From positions 1-9,850 of the forward strand of contig JACMKH010000183.1 in NCBI GenBank assembly GCA_014380205.1: a DNA stretch of 9,850 nucleotides, written 5' to 3'. This DNA comes from Sphingomonadaceae bacterium (lineage in GTDB: Bacteria; Pseudomonadota; Alphaproteobacteria; Sphingomonadales; Sphingomonadaceae). Made by a program: the position numbers and the translations under genes. Under the pieces are notes generated by a model, which made no database searches, was not told the origin of the DNA, and saw only the letters and a program-made list of their open reading frames with translations. Of the stretch, positions 1-6,964 are shown in pieces. Each line of letters starts with the position of its first letter. The first letter of the stretch is position 1.

Positions 1-873
1 CTCGCCGAGGCGCGCGCGCGCAAGCAGGCGCGCGCGGGCTGGCCGCGCGGCAAGCCTGACGAGGATCGCCCGCTCGAAGGCCATGTCCTCGCGATGATCT
101 TCGAGAAAAACTCGACGCGCACGCGCGTCTCGTTCGACATGGCGATGCGCCAGCTCGGCGGGACCACGATCGTGATGGATGCGGGCTCGATGCAGCTCGG
201 CCGCGGCGAGACGATCGCTGACACCGCGCGCGTTCTGTCGCGCTATGTCGACGCGGTGATGCTGCGCACCGACGCGCACGACAAGCTTGTCGAGCTCGCG
301 CATCATGCGACCGTGCCCGTGATCAACGGCCTCACCGACCGCTCGCACCCCTGCCAGGTCATGGCCGACATGCTCACCGTGATCGAGCATCGCGGCGCGC
401 TCGAAGGCACGCGCTGGGCGTGGCTCGGCGACGGCAACAATGTGCTCCATTCGATCGTCGAGGCGGGGAGCCTGATGGGCTTCTCGGTCGCGGTTGGCTG
501 CCCCGAAGGCTGCGACCCCGACGAGGATGTGATCGAGACCGCGAAGCAGCGCGGCGGCGACGTCGGCATCCATCGCGACGCGCGTGCGGCGGCCGAGGGC
601 GCCGATGTCGTCGTCACCGACGCCTGGGTCTCGATGGGCCAGGCCGACAGCGAGGCCAAGATGGCGGCGCTGACGCCATATCGCGTCGACGAAGGATTGA
701 TGGCCGCCGCGGCGGGCGGCGGGGTCTTCCTCCACTGCCTCCCCGCGCACCGCGGCGAGGAGGTCGCCGACGCGGTGATCGACGGGCCGCGCTCCGCCGT
801 CTGGGACGAGGCCGAGAACCGGCTTCACGCGCAAAAGGCGATCCTTCTGTGGTGCTTCGGGCTGATCGGATGA
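1..873 (+). CDS. argF: Ornithine carbamoyltransferase (5' end outside window)
   Basis: Transfers the carbamoyl group of carbamoyl phosphate to ornithine, giving citrulline in cytosolic arginine synthesis. The reading frame is open from base 1, and 290 residues are visible. The carbamoyl-phosphate site STRTR is at visible residues 38-42, HPCQ at 116-119, the ornithine-side DAWVSMG at about 207-213 and the catalytic HCLP at 245-248, all intact and in family order. Family members are about 305-310 residues, so roughly 15-30 N-terminal residues and the start codon lie upstream. The internal ATG at 94 is not the start, because the preceding codons encode the normal N-terminal helix and the segment leading into MIFEK. 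The stop overlaps the hslO start (ATGA), which suggests cotranscription and translational coupling. The anabolic role is inferred from family likeness; no other arginine gene is visible. Confidence 0.96.
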   Translation, partial: LAEARARKQARAGWPRGKPDEDRPLEGHVLAMIFEKNSTRTRVSFDMAMRQLGGTTIVMDAGSMQLGRGETIADTARVLSRYVDAVMLRTDAHDKLVELAHHATVPVINGLTDRSHPCQVMADMLTVIEHRGALEGTRWAWLGDGNNVLHSIVEAGSLMGFSVAVGCPEGCDPDEDVIETAKQRGGDVGIHRDARAAAEGADVVVTDAWVSMGQADSEAKMAALTPYRVDEGLMAAAAGGGVFLHCLPAHRGEEVADAVIDGPRSAVWDEAENRLHAQKAILLWCFGLIG

Positions 874-1781
874 GCGAGCCTCCGGCCGCGCCCGAGGGCG
901 ATTGCGCGCTCGGCTTCACCATTCCTTCGCGCCACGTCCGCGGCCGCATCATCCGGATCGACGACACGCTCGACACGGTGCTCGCCGCGCACGACTATCC
1001 CGAGGCGATCGCGCGGCTGCTCGCCGAGGCGCTCGTGCTCACCGCGCTGCTCGGCTCGACGCTTAAGGATGTCGCGGGTCAGCTCACGCTCCAGGCCCAG
1101 ACGCGGAACGGCGCGGTCGATCTGCTCGTCGCCGACTACCGCGGCGGCGAGATGCGCGGCTATGTCCGCCACGATCCCGAGCGGCTCGCCGAGGCGCCCG
1201 CCGATCCCTCACTGTTCGGGCCGTTCGGCGCGGGCTATCTCGCGATCACCTTCGATCAGGCGATCACCGGCGAGCGCTACCAGGGCATCGTTCCGCTCGA
1301 GGGCGGCTCGCTCGCGGGCGCGGTCGAAAGCTATTTCGCGCAGTCCGAGCAGATCGCGAGCCTCGTTCGCGTCGGCGTCGCGCGCGACGCGGGAGGCGGC
1401 TGGGTTGCGGGCGGTCTGCTGCTCCAGCATCTTCCCGAGGGCGAGGAGGGCAGGGAGCGTCTCCATGTGCGCCTCGATCACCCCGAATGGGCGCATGTCC
1501 GCCTGCTCGCGGAGACCGTCACCGACGCCGAGCTGCTCGATCGCGCGCTGCCGCTCGACGCGCTGGTCTGGCGGCTGTTTCACGACGAGGAGGAGATCCG
1601 CGTCACCGCGATCACGCCCCTCGTCAAAGGCTGCCGCTGCGACCCCGCGCATATTCGGGGCGTCATCGCCCGCTTCCCGCCCGAGGAGCGCGCCGCGATG
1701 GCCGACGCCGAGGGGCGGATCAGCGTCGATTGCGAATTCTGCTCGAAGGTGTTCACGCTCGATCTGGCGGAGGTCGAGTAG
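870..1781 (+). CDS. hslO: Hsp33 family redox-regulated chaperone
   Basis: Cytosolic holdase that binds unfolding proteins after oxidative activation. The 303-residue product has the Hsp33 N-terminal fold (about residues 16-190) and the C-terminal zinc-binding switch: CRC at 255-257 and CEFC at 288-291. These four cysteines hold zinc when reduced and form disulfides on oxidation. The ATG at 870 overlaps the argF stop by 4 bases. It is preferred over ATGs further upstream, which would only add out-of-family Arg-rich residues translated from argF in another frame. No good Shine-Dalgarno is seen before it, consistent with translation coupled to argF. A strong hairpin begins at its stop codon (1780-1806). 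The length matches the family, and nothing essential is missing. Confidence 0.95.
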   Translation: MSEPPAAPEGDCALGFTIPSRHVRGRIIRIDDTLDTVLAAHDYPEAIARLLAEALVLTALLGSTLKDVAGQLTLQAQTRNGAVDLLVADYRGGEMRGYVRHDPERLAEAPADPSLFGPFGAGYLAITFDQAITGERYQGIVPLEGGSLAGAVESYFAQSEQIASLVRVGVARDAGGGWVAGGLLLQHLPEGEEGRERLHVRLDHPEWAHVRLLAETVTDAELLDRALPLDALVWRLFHDEEEIRVTAITPLVKGCRCDPAHIRGVIARFPPEERAAMADAEGRISVDCEFCSKVFTLDLAEVE

Positions 1782-1806
1782 CGCGACGCGGGCCTTCCGT
1801 CGCGCT
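1780..1806 (+). terminator. Perfect 9-bp hairpin at the hslO stop codon
   Basis: AGCGCGACG (1780-1788) and CGTCGCGCT (1798-1806) are exact reverse complements around a 9-base loop. A T-G pair and a G-C pair could extend the stem to 1778-1808. No T-run follows, so this is not a canonical intrinsic terminator. It may reduce read-through, protect the argF-hslO mRNA 3' end, or lie upstream of a separate promoter for the next gene. The structure is seen directly; its function is inferred. Confidence 0.45.
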
Positions 1807-1815
1807 GCACGCTGG

Positions 1816-1829
1816 GCTAGATAGCGGCC
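1816..1829 (+). promoter_or_regulatory. Possible -10 element placing transcription start at the GTG
   Basis: GCTAGATA at 1816-1823 matches seven of eight positions of the Caulobacter-type housekeeping -10 consensus GCTANAWC. It is followed by six bases and then the GTG at 1830, so the expected transcription start falls on or next to the start codon. No Shine-Dalgarno is visible in front of the GTG. The -35 region is poor (TTCCGT near 1795-1800) and lies in the hairpin at the hslO stop, which keeps confidence low. Confidence 0.3.
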
Positions 1830-2105
1830 GTGCTCTTGCGCGCCGCCATTGCCATCCCCCTGCTGTGGTTCGCCCAGCCAGCGATGGCTGTGCCCGAATG
1901 CCACCAGGGCGAGAGCGCGCGCGAGCATGCGGCGCATGCGCGCGTCGACACGCAACAGGATCGCGTGCGGACGACCGCCGCGCAGCGTCAGCAGCCGGGG
2001 CGCGCGCGTCGGCCCGAGCAGAACGCCCGCGCGCGCGCCGACCGCCCTGCCACCAGCTGCGGGCTCGGCGAGGATCCGTTCGCGATGGCGCCGGGGCCGC
2101 GCTGA
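1830..2105 (+). CDS. Small exported Arg/Gln-rich protein, family unknown
   Basis: A 91-residue product from a GTG start. Residues 1-20 form a classical Sec signal peptide: one Arg, a hydrophobic core around AIAIPLLWF, and AMA before a predicted cut at A20/V21. The predicted mature part of about 71 residues has two cysteines (C24 and C77), which could form one disulfide if exported. The middle, about 35-72, is rich in Arg, Gln, Ala and His and looks of low complexity. I recognise no domain. An ATG at 1849 in another frame gives a product without a signal peptide and is less likely. The stop lies 2 bases before the MaoC-like gene, implying cotranscription. The gene call rests mainly on the signal peptide and the tight spacing. 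Confidence 0.6.
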   Translation: MLLRAAIAIPLLWFAQPAMAVPECHQGESAREHAAHARVDTQQDRVRTTAAQRQQPGRARRPEQNARARADRPATSCGLGEDPFAMAPGPR

Positions 2106-2107
2106 GA

Positions 2108-2563
2108 GTGGGCGGGGTTCGCTATCTCGAAGATGTCGAGGTCGGGTCGAAGGCGAGCTTCGGGCGCTATGAAGTGACGCGCGAGGAGGTGATCGAGTTC
2201 GCCTCCAAATACGATCCCCAGCCCTTCCATCTCTCCGACGAGGCGGCCGCGAAAACGCATTTCGGACGGATCGCGGCGAGCGGCTGGCACACTTGCGCGA
2301 TGACGATGCGAATGATGGTCGACAATATGGGCGAGCTCGGCCGCTCTGGAATGGGCTCCCCGGGGTGGGACGAATTGCGCTGGCTGCGGCCCGTCTATCC
2401 GGGCGACGTGCTGCGCGTCGAGACAGAGGTGACCGAGGTCCGCCCATCGCGGAGCAAGCCCGAGATCGGCTCGGTCCACAGCACGATCCGCGTGTTCAAC
2501 CAGGACGATCAGCCGGTGATGAGCGTCAAATCGATCGGGCTGATGCGGCGGCGGCCGGACTGA
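2108..2563 (+). CDS. MaoC-family dehydratase (hot-dog fold)
   Basis: A 151-residue single-domain MaoC/R-hydratase-like protein, the usual length for the family. Enzymes of this fold hydrate trans-2-enoyl-CoA or dehydrate 3-hydroxyacyl-CoA thioesters; the exact substrate here is unknown. The hydratase signature is seen as YDPQPFHLSDEAA, with the likely catalytic Asp36 and His41. It is followed by FGRIAASGWHTCAM (52-65) and the LRWLRPVYPGD block (90-100) typical of this group. The start is taken as GTG at 2108, 2 bases after the previous stop, because the family sequence begins at about GVRYLEDVEVG and no ATG sits nearby in frame. The frame stays open far upstream, but that part is an Arg-rich shadow of hslO. 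A hairpin begins inside the stop codon. Confidence 0.9.
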   Translation: MGGVRYLEDVEVGSKASFGRYEVTREEVIEFASKYDPQPFHLSDEAAAKTHFGRIAASGWHTCAMTMRMMVDNMGELGRSGMGSPGWDELRWLRPVYPGDVLRVETEVTEVRPSRSKPEIGSVHSTIRVFNQDDQPVMSVKSIGLMRRRPD

Positions 2564-2588
2564 TCCTCCCCGCGCCGGGGAGGATCAG
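2560..2588. terminator. Symmetric hairpin between convergent genes
   Basis: CTGATCCTCCCC (2560-2571) and GGGGAGGATCAG (2577-2588) form a perfect 12-bp stem around a 5-base GCGCC loop. The stem overlaps the TGA of the MaoC-like gene and ends one base before the petC stop codon, so it could serve both converging transcripts. Neither side has a T-run, so efficient intrinsic termination is not assured. Its placement exactly between two convergent stops is the main argument for a terminator or mRNA-end role. Confidence 0.6.
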
Positions 2589-2589
2589 G

Positions 2590-3423
2590 TTAGTGCCTGT
2601 CGCGCCAGATGTTCTGGTAGGCGAGCCACGCCAGCGCGGTCGCGAAGATCAGGAAGATGATCACCGCCCAGCCTAGCGCGTGGCGCTCCTCGAGCTTGGG
2701 CTCGGCCGCCCAGATCAGGAAGGCCGAGACGTCGCGCGCCATCTGGTCGCGCGTCGCGGGCGGGTTGCCCGCCGCATAGGCGACCTGCCCGTCGGCGGTG
2801 AGCGGCGGCGTCATCGCGAGATTGAGGTTTGCGAAATAGGGGTTGTAGTAGAGCCCCGGCCCGGGCCGGTTCTCTGCGGGAAGCTCGGCCGGCGGGTTCT
2901 GATAGCCGGTCAGTAGCGAATAGACATAGGCCGCGCCGCCCTCGCGCGCCTTGGTGATCAGCGAGAGATCGGGCGGGAGCGCGTTGTTGTTGGCGGCTCG
3001 CGCGGCGACCTCGTTGGCGTAGACCGCGGGAATGCGGTCGGCGGCGATCGCGGGACGCGTGTCGGCCTCGCCCGTCTCGGGATTGACCGACGGAACCTCC
3101 CTTATCCATTGCGCGGCGATCGCGTCGATCTCGGCCTCGGAGAAGCCGATCTGCTCGAGATCGCGGAAGGTCACGAGCCCGAGCGAATGGCAGGCCGCGC
3201 AGACGTCGCGGTAGACGTGGAAGCCGCGTTGGAGCTGCTGGCGGTCGAAATGGCCGAACGGTCCGTCGCTCGCAAAGGCGACATCGCGCGGCTCCTCGTG
3301 GAACTCGTGCTCGACGGTCGCCTGCGGCGGGTCGGCGATAAAATTGACCGCGCCGGTGATCAGCGAGAAGGCGAGCACCCCGACAAGGCCGATGCCGACG
3401 AGGAAGGCGATGAGCCGCACCAT
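2590..3423 (-). CDS. petC: Cytochrome c1 of the bc1 complex
   Basis: Membrane-anchored c-type cytochrome that passes electrons from the Rieske cluster to a soluble or membrane cytochrome c. The 277-residue product has an N-terminal hydrophobic export segment (about 3-27). The haem-binding CAACH is at 75-79, and the likely axial Met is M204 in LAMTPPL. NPYF at 194-197 and the remaining periplasmic domain follow the family pattern. A C-terminal membrane anchor (about 250-272) ends in a short basic tail. Its start lies 4 bases after the petB stop and is preceded by a perfect AGGAGG at good spacing, which fixes the ATG at 3423. It is the last gene of petABC, and its stop abuts the convergent hairpin. 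Confidence 0.97.
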   Translation of the reverse strand: MVRLIAFLVGIGLVGVLAFSLITGAVNFIADPPQATVEHEFHEEPRDVAFASDGPFGHFDRQQLQRGFHVYRDVCAACHSLGLVTFRDLEQIGFSEAEIDAIAAQWIREVPSVNPETGEADTRPAIAADRIPAVYANEVAARAANNNALPPDLSLITKAREGGAAYVYSLLTGYQNPPAELPAENRPGPGLYYNPYFANLNLAMTPPLTADGQVAYAAGNPPATRDQMARDVSAFLIWAAEPKLEERHALGWAVIIFLIFATALAWLAYQNIWRDRH

Positions 3424-3427
3424 CTTG

Positions 3428-4762
3428 TCAGGCCTCCTGTCCGGCGGGGCGCGGCTCGGGATCGCCGGGCTGATGCTCGCTGCCCATCCCCGGCGGCGCC
3501 TGCTGCTCGCCCTTGCCGGGCCTGAGGATCGCCTCGGTGATCGAATTGGGCAGCGGCAACGGCCGCTCGATCCGCGAGACGATCGGCAGGATGATCAGGA
3601 AATGCGCGAAATAATAGATCGTCGCGACCTGGCTGATCATCACATAGGGCTCTTCCGGAGGCAGCCCGCCCATCCAGCCGAGGATGAGCACGTCGAGCAC
3701 GAGCACCCAGAACCAGATGCGGAATTGGGGACGGTAGTTGCCCGAGCGCACCGGCGAGCGATCGAGCCAGGGGAGGAAGAACAGCAGCAGGATCGAGGCG
3801 AACATCGCGAGCACGCCCCACAGCTTGGCGGGCAGGATCAGATCCACCGTGAACGCGCGCAGGATTGCGTAGAAGGGCCAGAAATACCATTCGGGGACGA
3901 TGTGCGCGGGGGTCGAGAGCGGGTTCGCGGGAATATAATTGTCGGCATGGCCGAGATAATTGGGTAGGAAGAACGTCATGATCGCGAGCAGGATCAGGAA
4001 GATGCCGACGCCGAAGCCGTCCTTGGCGGTGTAATAGGGGTGGAAGGGGACAGTGTCCTGCTCGCCCTTGACGTCGATCCCCGCGGGGTTGCCCGAGCCC
4101 GGGATGTGGAGCGCCCAGATGTGGAGGATGACGACCCCCGCGATGACAAAGGGCAGCAGATAGTGGAGCGAGAAGAAGCGGTTGAGCGTGGCGCCGTCGG
4201 GCGCGTAGCCGCCGAGCAGCCAGACGCGGATCTCCTCGCCGACCAGCGGGATCGCCGAGAAGAACCCCGTGATCACCTGCGCGCCCCAGAAGCTCATCTG
4301 CCCCCAGGGAAGCACATAGCCCATGAACGCGGTCGCCATCATCAACAGATAGATGACGAGCCCGAGCAGCCAGACCATCTCGCGCGGCGGCTTGTACGAG
4401 CCGTAATAGAGGCCGCGGAACATGTGGATGTAGATCGCGACGAAGAACAGGCTCGCGCCGTTGGCGTGGAGGTAGCGGAACAGCCAGCCCGAGTTGACGT
4501 CGCGCATGATGTGCTCGACCGAGTTGAACGCGATGTCTCCGCTCGCCGCGTAATGCATCGCGAGGACGATCCCGGTGACGATCTGGATGACCAGCGCGAG
4601 CCCGGCGAGCACGCCGAAGTTCCAGAAATAATTGAGGTTGCGCGGCACCGGATAGCCCGCGCCGACCGCATTGTAGACGAGCCGCGGCAGCGGCAGCTTC
4701 TCGTCCATCCAGCGCATGAAGGGGTTCTTGGGATCGTATTGCCGGGCCCAGGGAAAGCTCAT
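3428..4762 (-). CDS. petB: Cytochrome b of the bc1 complex
   Basis: Integral membrane subunit that oxidises ubiquinol at the Qo site and reduces quinone at the Qi site through two b haems. The 444-residue product carries the four haem-ligand histidines in the usual paired spacing: H99 and H113 in one helix, H200 and H214 in another. The Qo-site PEWY is at 290-293, and [14 protein letters not shown] at 148-161 is another conserved Qo-side segment. About eight hydrophobic helices are evident. The frame is open further upstream to 4966, but the family N-terminus ([10 protein letters not shown]) begins at the ATG at 4762, 11 bases after the petA stop, with GAGG 9 bases upstream. The polar C-terminal tail after about residue 415 (Pro/Gly/Glu-rich) is variable and contains the petC ribosome binding site. 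Confidence 0.98.
   Translation of the reverse strand: MSFPWARQYDPKNPFMRWMDEKLPLPRLVYNAVGAGYPVPRNLNYFWNFGVLAGLALVIQIVTGIVLAMHYAASGDIAFNSVEHIMRDVNSGWLFRYLHANGASLFFVAIYIHMFRGLYYGSYKPPREMVWLLGLVIYLLMMATAFMGYVLPWGQMSFWGAQVITGFFSAIPLVGEEIRVWLLGGYAPDGATLNRFFSLHYLLPFVIAGVVILHIWALHIPGSGNPAGIDVKGEQDTVPFHPYYTAKDGFGVGIFLILLAIMTFFLPNYLGHADNYIPANPLSTPAHIVPEWYFWPFYAILRAFTVDLILPAKLWGVLAMFASILLLFFLPWLDRSPVRSGNYRPQFRIWFWVLVLDVLILGWMGGLPPEEPYVMISQVATIYYFAHFLIILPIVSRIERPLPLPNSITEAILRPGKGEQQAPPGMGSEHQPGDPEPRPAGQEA
3433..3438 (-). promoter_or_regulatory. Consensus Shine-Dalgarno of petC
   Basis: On the minus strand this reads AGGAGG, 9 bases before the petC ATG. It lies within the last codons of petB (Gln-Glu-Ala). 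It is the strongest ribosome binding site in the operon, so c1 translation need not rely only on coupling to petB. Confidence 0.85.
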
Positions 4763-4773
4763 CTTGGTCTGCC

Positions 4774-5343
4774 TCAGCCGATCTTGACGATGGTGTCGCT
4801 GGTGAAAGCGTATTCGGGCACTTCGAGGTTGAGCGGCGCGGGCCCTTTGCGGATGCGCCCCGCCGTGTCGTAGTGCGAGCCGTGGCAGGGGCAGAAATAG
4901 CCGCCGAACTCGCCCCGGTTCTCGCCCTCGGCGGCGCCGAGCGGAACGCAGCCGAGATGCGTGCACACCGCGAGCGTGATCAGCCAGTTGCCGTGGCCTT
5001 CCTGGGTGCGCTCGGCGAGCGTCTGCGGGTCGCGCAGGTCGGCGAGCGGGGTCGCGTTGGCGGCGGCGATCTCCTGGGGGGTGAGGTTGCGCACGAAGAT
5101 CGGCTGCTTGCGCCAGGTCGTCTTGATCGCCTGGCCGGGCTCGATCCCCGCGAGATCGACCTCGATCGAGGCGAGCGCGAGCACATCCGCCGAAGGGCTC
5201 ATCTGGGTGATCAGCGGGAACAGTGTCGCGACGCCGCCGACGGCCGCAACGCTGACCGCGGCGATGTTGAGGAAATCGCGGCGGCGAACCCCGCCCTCGC
5301 CAAGCTCCGCCGGGGGATTTTCGATATGTTCAGCCGTCGCCAT
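4774..5343 (-). CDS. petA: Rieske iron-sulfur subunit of the bc1 complex
   Basis: Carries the 2Fe-2S cluster that takes the first electron from ubiquinol at the Qo site and delivers it to cytochrome c1. The 189-residue product has a twin-arginine-type N-terminus, RRRDFLN at 20-26, before an uncleaved membrane anchor (about 27-46). Rieske proteins are characteristically exported folded by Tat. The two cluster boxes are CTHLGC at 127-132 and CPCHGSHYD at 151-159. Ligands should be C127, H129, C151 and H154, with C132-C153 as the structural disulfide. It is the first gene of petABC and diverges from hemF. The ATG at 5343 gives the family-length N-terminus; the ribosome site ahead of it is weak (GAGGG directly adjoining). 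Confidence 0.98.
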   Translation of the reverse strand: MATAEHIENPPAELGEGGVRRRDFLNIAAVSVAAVGGVATLFPLITQMSPSADVLALASIEVDLAGIEPGQAIKTTWRKQPIFVRNLTPQEIAAANATPLADLRDPQTLAERTQEGHGNWLITLAVCTHLGCVPLGAAEGENRGEFGGYFCPCHGSHYDTAGRIRKGPAPLNLEVPEYAFTSDTIVKIG

Positions 5344-5430
5344 CCCTCAGCCTTTTGTCGCTTCGATCGGAACGCGGAGCGGATGCCCCTGTGGAACCGC
5401 CCAAATGCGCCCGGCGGCCCCTGCCCTGGC

Positions 5431-5460
5431 CTGATAGCCGCGCAAGGCGGCGATTGCCAA
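5431..5460 (-). promoter_or_regulatory. Candidate promoter for petABC
   Basis: Read on the minus strand, TTGGCA (5460-5455) matches five of six bases of the -35 consensus. An 18-base spacer leads to TATCAG (5436-5431), four of six of the -10 consensus. The predicted start near 5424 leaves a leader of about 80 bases before petA. A small inverted repeat (GCCGC/GCGGC, 5437-5451) sits within the spacer. No convincing FNR- or CRP-type site was found. Assignment is from sequence match alone. Confidence 0.45.
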
Positions 5461-5502
5461 CACACATTTTGCGGCGCTTGTGAGCGGGCGCGCGGAGCGG
5501 AT

Positions 5503-5507
5503 AAGGA
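5503..5507 (+). promoter_or_regulatory. Shine-Dalgarno of hemF
   Basis: AAGGA sits 6 bases before the hemF ATG and supports that start. The overlapping GATAAG (5500-5505) could instead be read as a -10 with TTGTGA (5478-5483) as -35 at 16-base spacing. That would leave almost no leader, so the ribosome-site reading is preferred. Confidence 0.65.
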
Positions 5508-5513
5508 CGCGCC

Positions 5514-6386
5514 ATGGAGACGCCAGCGGCCCCGCTTGAGCTCGATCCGCGGCAACGGCGCGCGCGCGAGGCGTTCGAGAATCTGCGTGATCGGATTTGC
5601 GCCGCGTTCGAGGCGATCGAGGCCGAGGCGGGCGGCGCGGCGCGCTTCGAGTTCATCCCGTGGGAACGCGAGGACGCCGGCGGCGAGGCGGGCGGCGGCG
5701 GCGTGCGCGGCGTGATGAAGGGCGCGGTGTTCGAGAAGGTCGGCGTCAACGTCTCGACCGTGGGCGGCGTGTTCAGCCCCGAGTTCGCCGCGACCATCCA
5801 TGGCGCGGAGAGCGATCCAAGCTTCTTCGCGACCGGGATCAGCCTCGTCGCGCACATGGCCAATCCGCATGTTCCGGCGGTCCATATGAACCTGCGCTTC
5901 CTCGTCACGACCAGGTGCTGGTTCGGCGGCGGCGCGGACCTCAACCCGCCGATCCCCTATGCGGAGGACACGCGCGATTTCCACGCCGCGCTCGAGGCGG
6001 CATGCGACACGCACGGACCGGGCGACTATGCGCGCTTCAAGGCGTGGGCCGACGACTATTTCTGGATCCCGCACCGCGAGGTCCGTCGCGGCGTCGGCGG
6101 CATCTTCTTCGACCATCTCGAGATCGAGGACGACGCGGGCTTCGTCGCGCATCTCGCTTTCGTCGAGGCGGTGGGAGAAGCGTTCTTGGCCGCCTTTCCG
6201 ACGATCGTCCGGCGGCGGATGCGCGAGCCGTTCGGCGCGGCCGAGCGCGCGGCGCAGCTCGAATGGCGCGGACGCTACGCCGAGTTCAACCTCGTCTACG
6301 ACCGCGGCACGCTGTTCGGGCTCAAGACCGGCGGCAACATCGACGCGATCCTGATGAGCCTGCCGCCGGTGGCGACATGGGGCTAG
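5514..6386 (+). CDS. hemF: Oxygen-dependent coproporphyrinogen III oxidase
   Basis: Cytosolic enzyme that uses O2 to decarboxylate two propionates of coproporphyrinogen III, giving protoporphyrinogen IX in haem synthesis. The 290-residue product shows the family blocks in order: GGVFSPEFA (84-92), the HMNLRF segment with WFGGGADLNP (124-145), RRGVGGIFFD (191-200), and YAEFNLVYDRGTLFGL followed by GGNIDAILMSLPP (255-285). It ends a few residues after MSLPP, without the tail of the E. coli enzyme; I believe this is usual in alphaproteobacteria. The ATG at 5514 has an AAGGA ribosome site. The 3' end overlaps the next gene by 10 bases. It diverges from petABC, so a haem-synthesis step and a haem-containing complex share one intergenic region. 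Confidence 0.97.
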   Translation: METPAAPLELDPRQRRAREAFENLRDRICAAFEAIEAEAGGAARFEFIPWEREDAGGEAGGGGVRGVMKGAVFEKVGVNVSTVGGVFSPEFAATIHGAESDPSFFATGISLVAHMANPHVPAVHMNLRFLVTTRCWFGGGADLNPPIPYAEDTRDFHAALEAACDTHGPGDYARFKAWADDYFWIPHREVRRGVGGIFFDHLEIEDDAGFVAHLAFVEAVGEAFLAAFPTIVRRRMREPFGAAERAAQLEWRGRYAEFNLVYDRGTLFGLKTGGNIDAILMSLPPVATWG

Positions 6387-6961
6387 AGGTCGTCCCGCCC
6401 GGGCGGATCGCGACGATCGTCACCTATCTCGACATGCGCGTCCCGCCCCCGCCCGCGCCGCCGCCCGCGTCTCCGCTGACACTGCGACGCTGGGACGAGC
6501 CCGATCCCGAACGCTACCGCGCGCTGTTCCGCCGCGTCGGCGGGCCGTGGCTGTGGTTCTCGCGGCTCGCGCTCGACGATGAGGGGCTGCGCGCGGTGAT
6601 CCGGGATCCGGGCATCTCGGTCCATGCGGCCGAGGACCCTGCTGGCGGGGAAGTGGGCCTGCTCGAGCTCGACCATAGCGTCGCGGACGAATGCGAGCTC
6701 GCCTATTTCGGGTTGGTCCCCGAGCGCGTGGGGCAGGGGCACGGCCGCTGGCTGATGGCGCATGCGCTCGCGCTCGCGTGGCGGCCTGGCGTCACGCGCG
6801 TCCACGTCCACACCTGCACGCTCGATCACCCCGCCGCGCTGGCCTTCTACCGCCGCTCGGGCTTCACGCCGCGCGGGACCGCGGTCGAAAGCTTCGCCGA
6901 TCCGAGACTCGCGGGGCTCCTCGACCGCGAGCTCGCGCCGCACGTGCCGATCATCGAATAG
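6377..6961 (+). CDS. GNAT-family N-acetyltransferase
   Basis: A 194-residue protein, probably an acetyl-CoA-dependent N-acyltransferase; the acceptor is unknown. An N-terminal stretch (about 1-22, with VPPGRIATIVTYLDM) precedes a Pro/Ala linker (23-33) and the GNAT domain. The acetyl-CoA loop is visible as ERVGQGHGRWLM (116-127), matching the Q/R-x-x-G-x-G/A pattern after the beta-4 strand LAYFGLV. LDHPAALAFYRRSGF (149-163) is the typical C-terminal GNAT motif. The ATG at 6377 lies in hemF and overlaps its last 10 bases, giving likely cotranscription and coupling. The frame is open further upstream only as an Arg-rich shadow of hemF. It converges on the next gene with only 3 bases between stops. 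Confidence 0.88.
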   Translation: MGLEVVPPGRIATIVTYLDMRVPPPPAPPPASPLTLRRWDEPDPERYRALFRRVGGPWLWFSRLALDDEGLRAVIRDPGISVHAAEDPAGGEVGLLELDHSVADECELAYFGLVPERVGQGHGRWLMAHALALAWRPGVTRVHVHTCTLDHPAALAFYRRSGFTPRGTAVESFADPRLAGLLDRELAPHVPIIE

Positions 6962-6964
6962 CGG

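Noticed and set aside
10..21. (GC)6 alternating tracts here and at 9754-9765, possible Z-DNA
   Set aside because: Both lie in coding or probable coding sequence rich in Arg/Ala codons, and similar runs are common throughout this GC-rich window.
420..869. Long in-frame extension upstream of hslO that would fuse about 150 Arg-rich residues to Hsp33
   Set aside because: It is an alternate-frame translation of argF; the Hsp33 family begins at the ATG at 870, which overlaps the argF stop.
1209..2447. 412-codon open frame on the minus strand
   Set aside because: Arg/Ala-rich composition with no domain, overlapping three better supported plus-strand genes; a GC-rich shadow.
4763..4966. 68-codon N-terminal extension of cytochrome b
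   Set aside because: Alternate-frame reading of petA; the family N-terminus starts at the ATG at 4762, with a ribosome site.
5478..5507. lac-operator-like words TTGTGAGCG and GCGGATAA upstream of hemF
   Set aside because: They are separated and not arranged as a palindrome; a chance resemblance.
6360..6386. HemF appearing truncated because it lacks the C-terminal tail of the E. coli enzyme
   Set aside because: Alphaproteobacterial HemF proteins, as I recall them, commonly end shortly after the MSLPP/MPP block, and all core motifs are present; no frameshift is seen.
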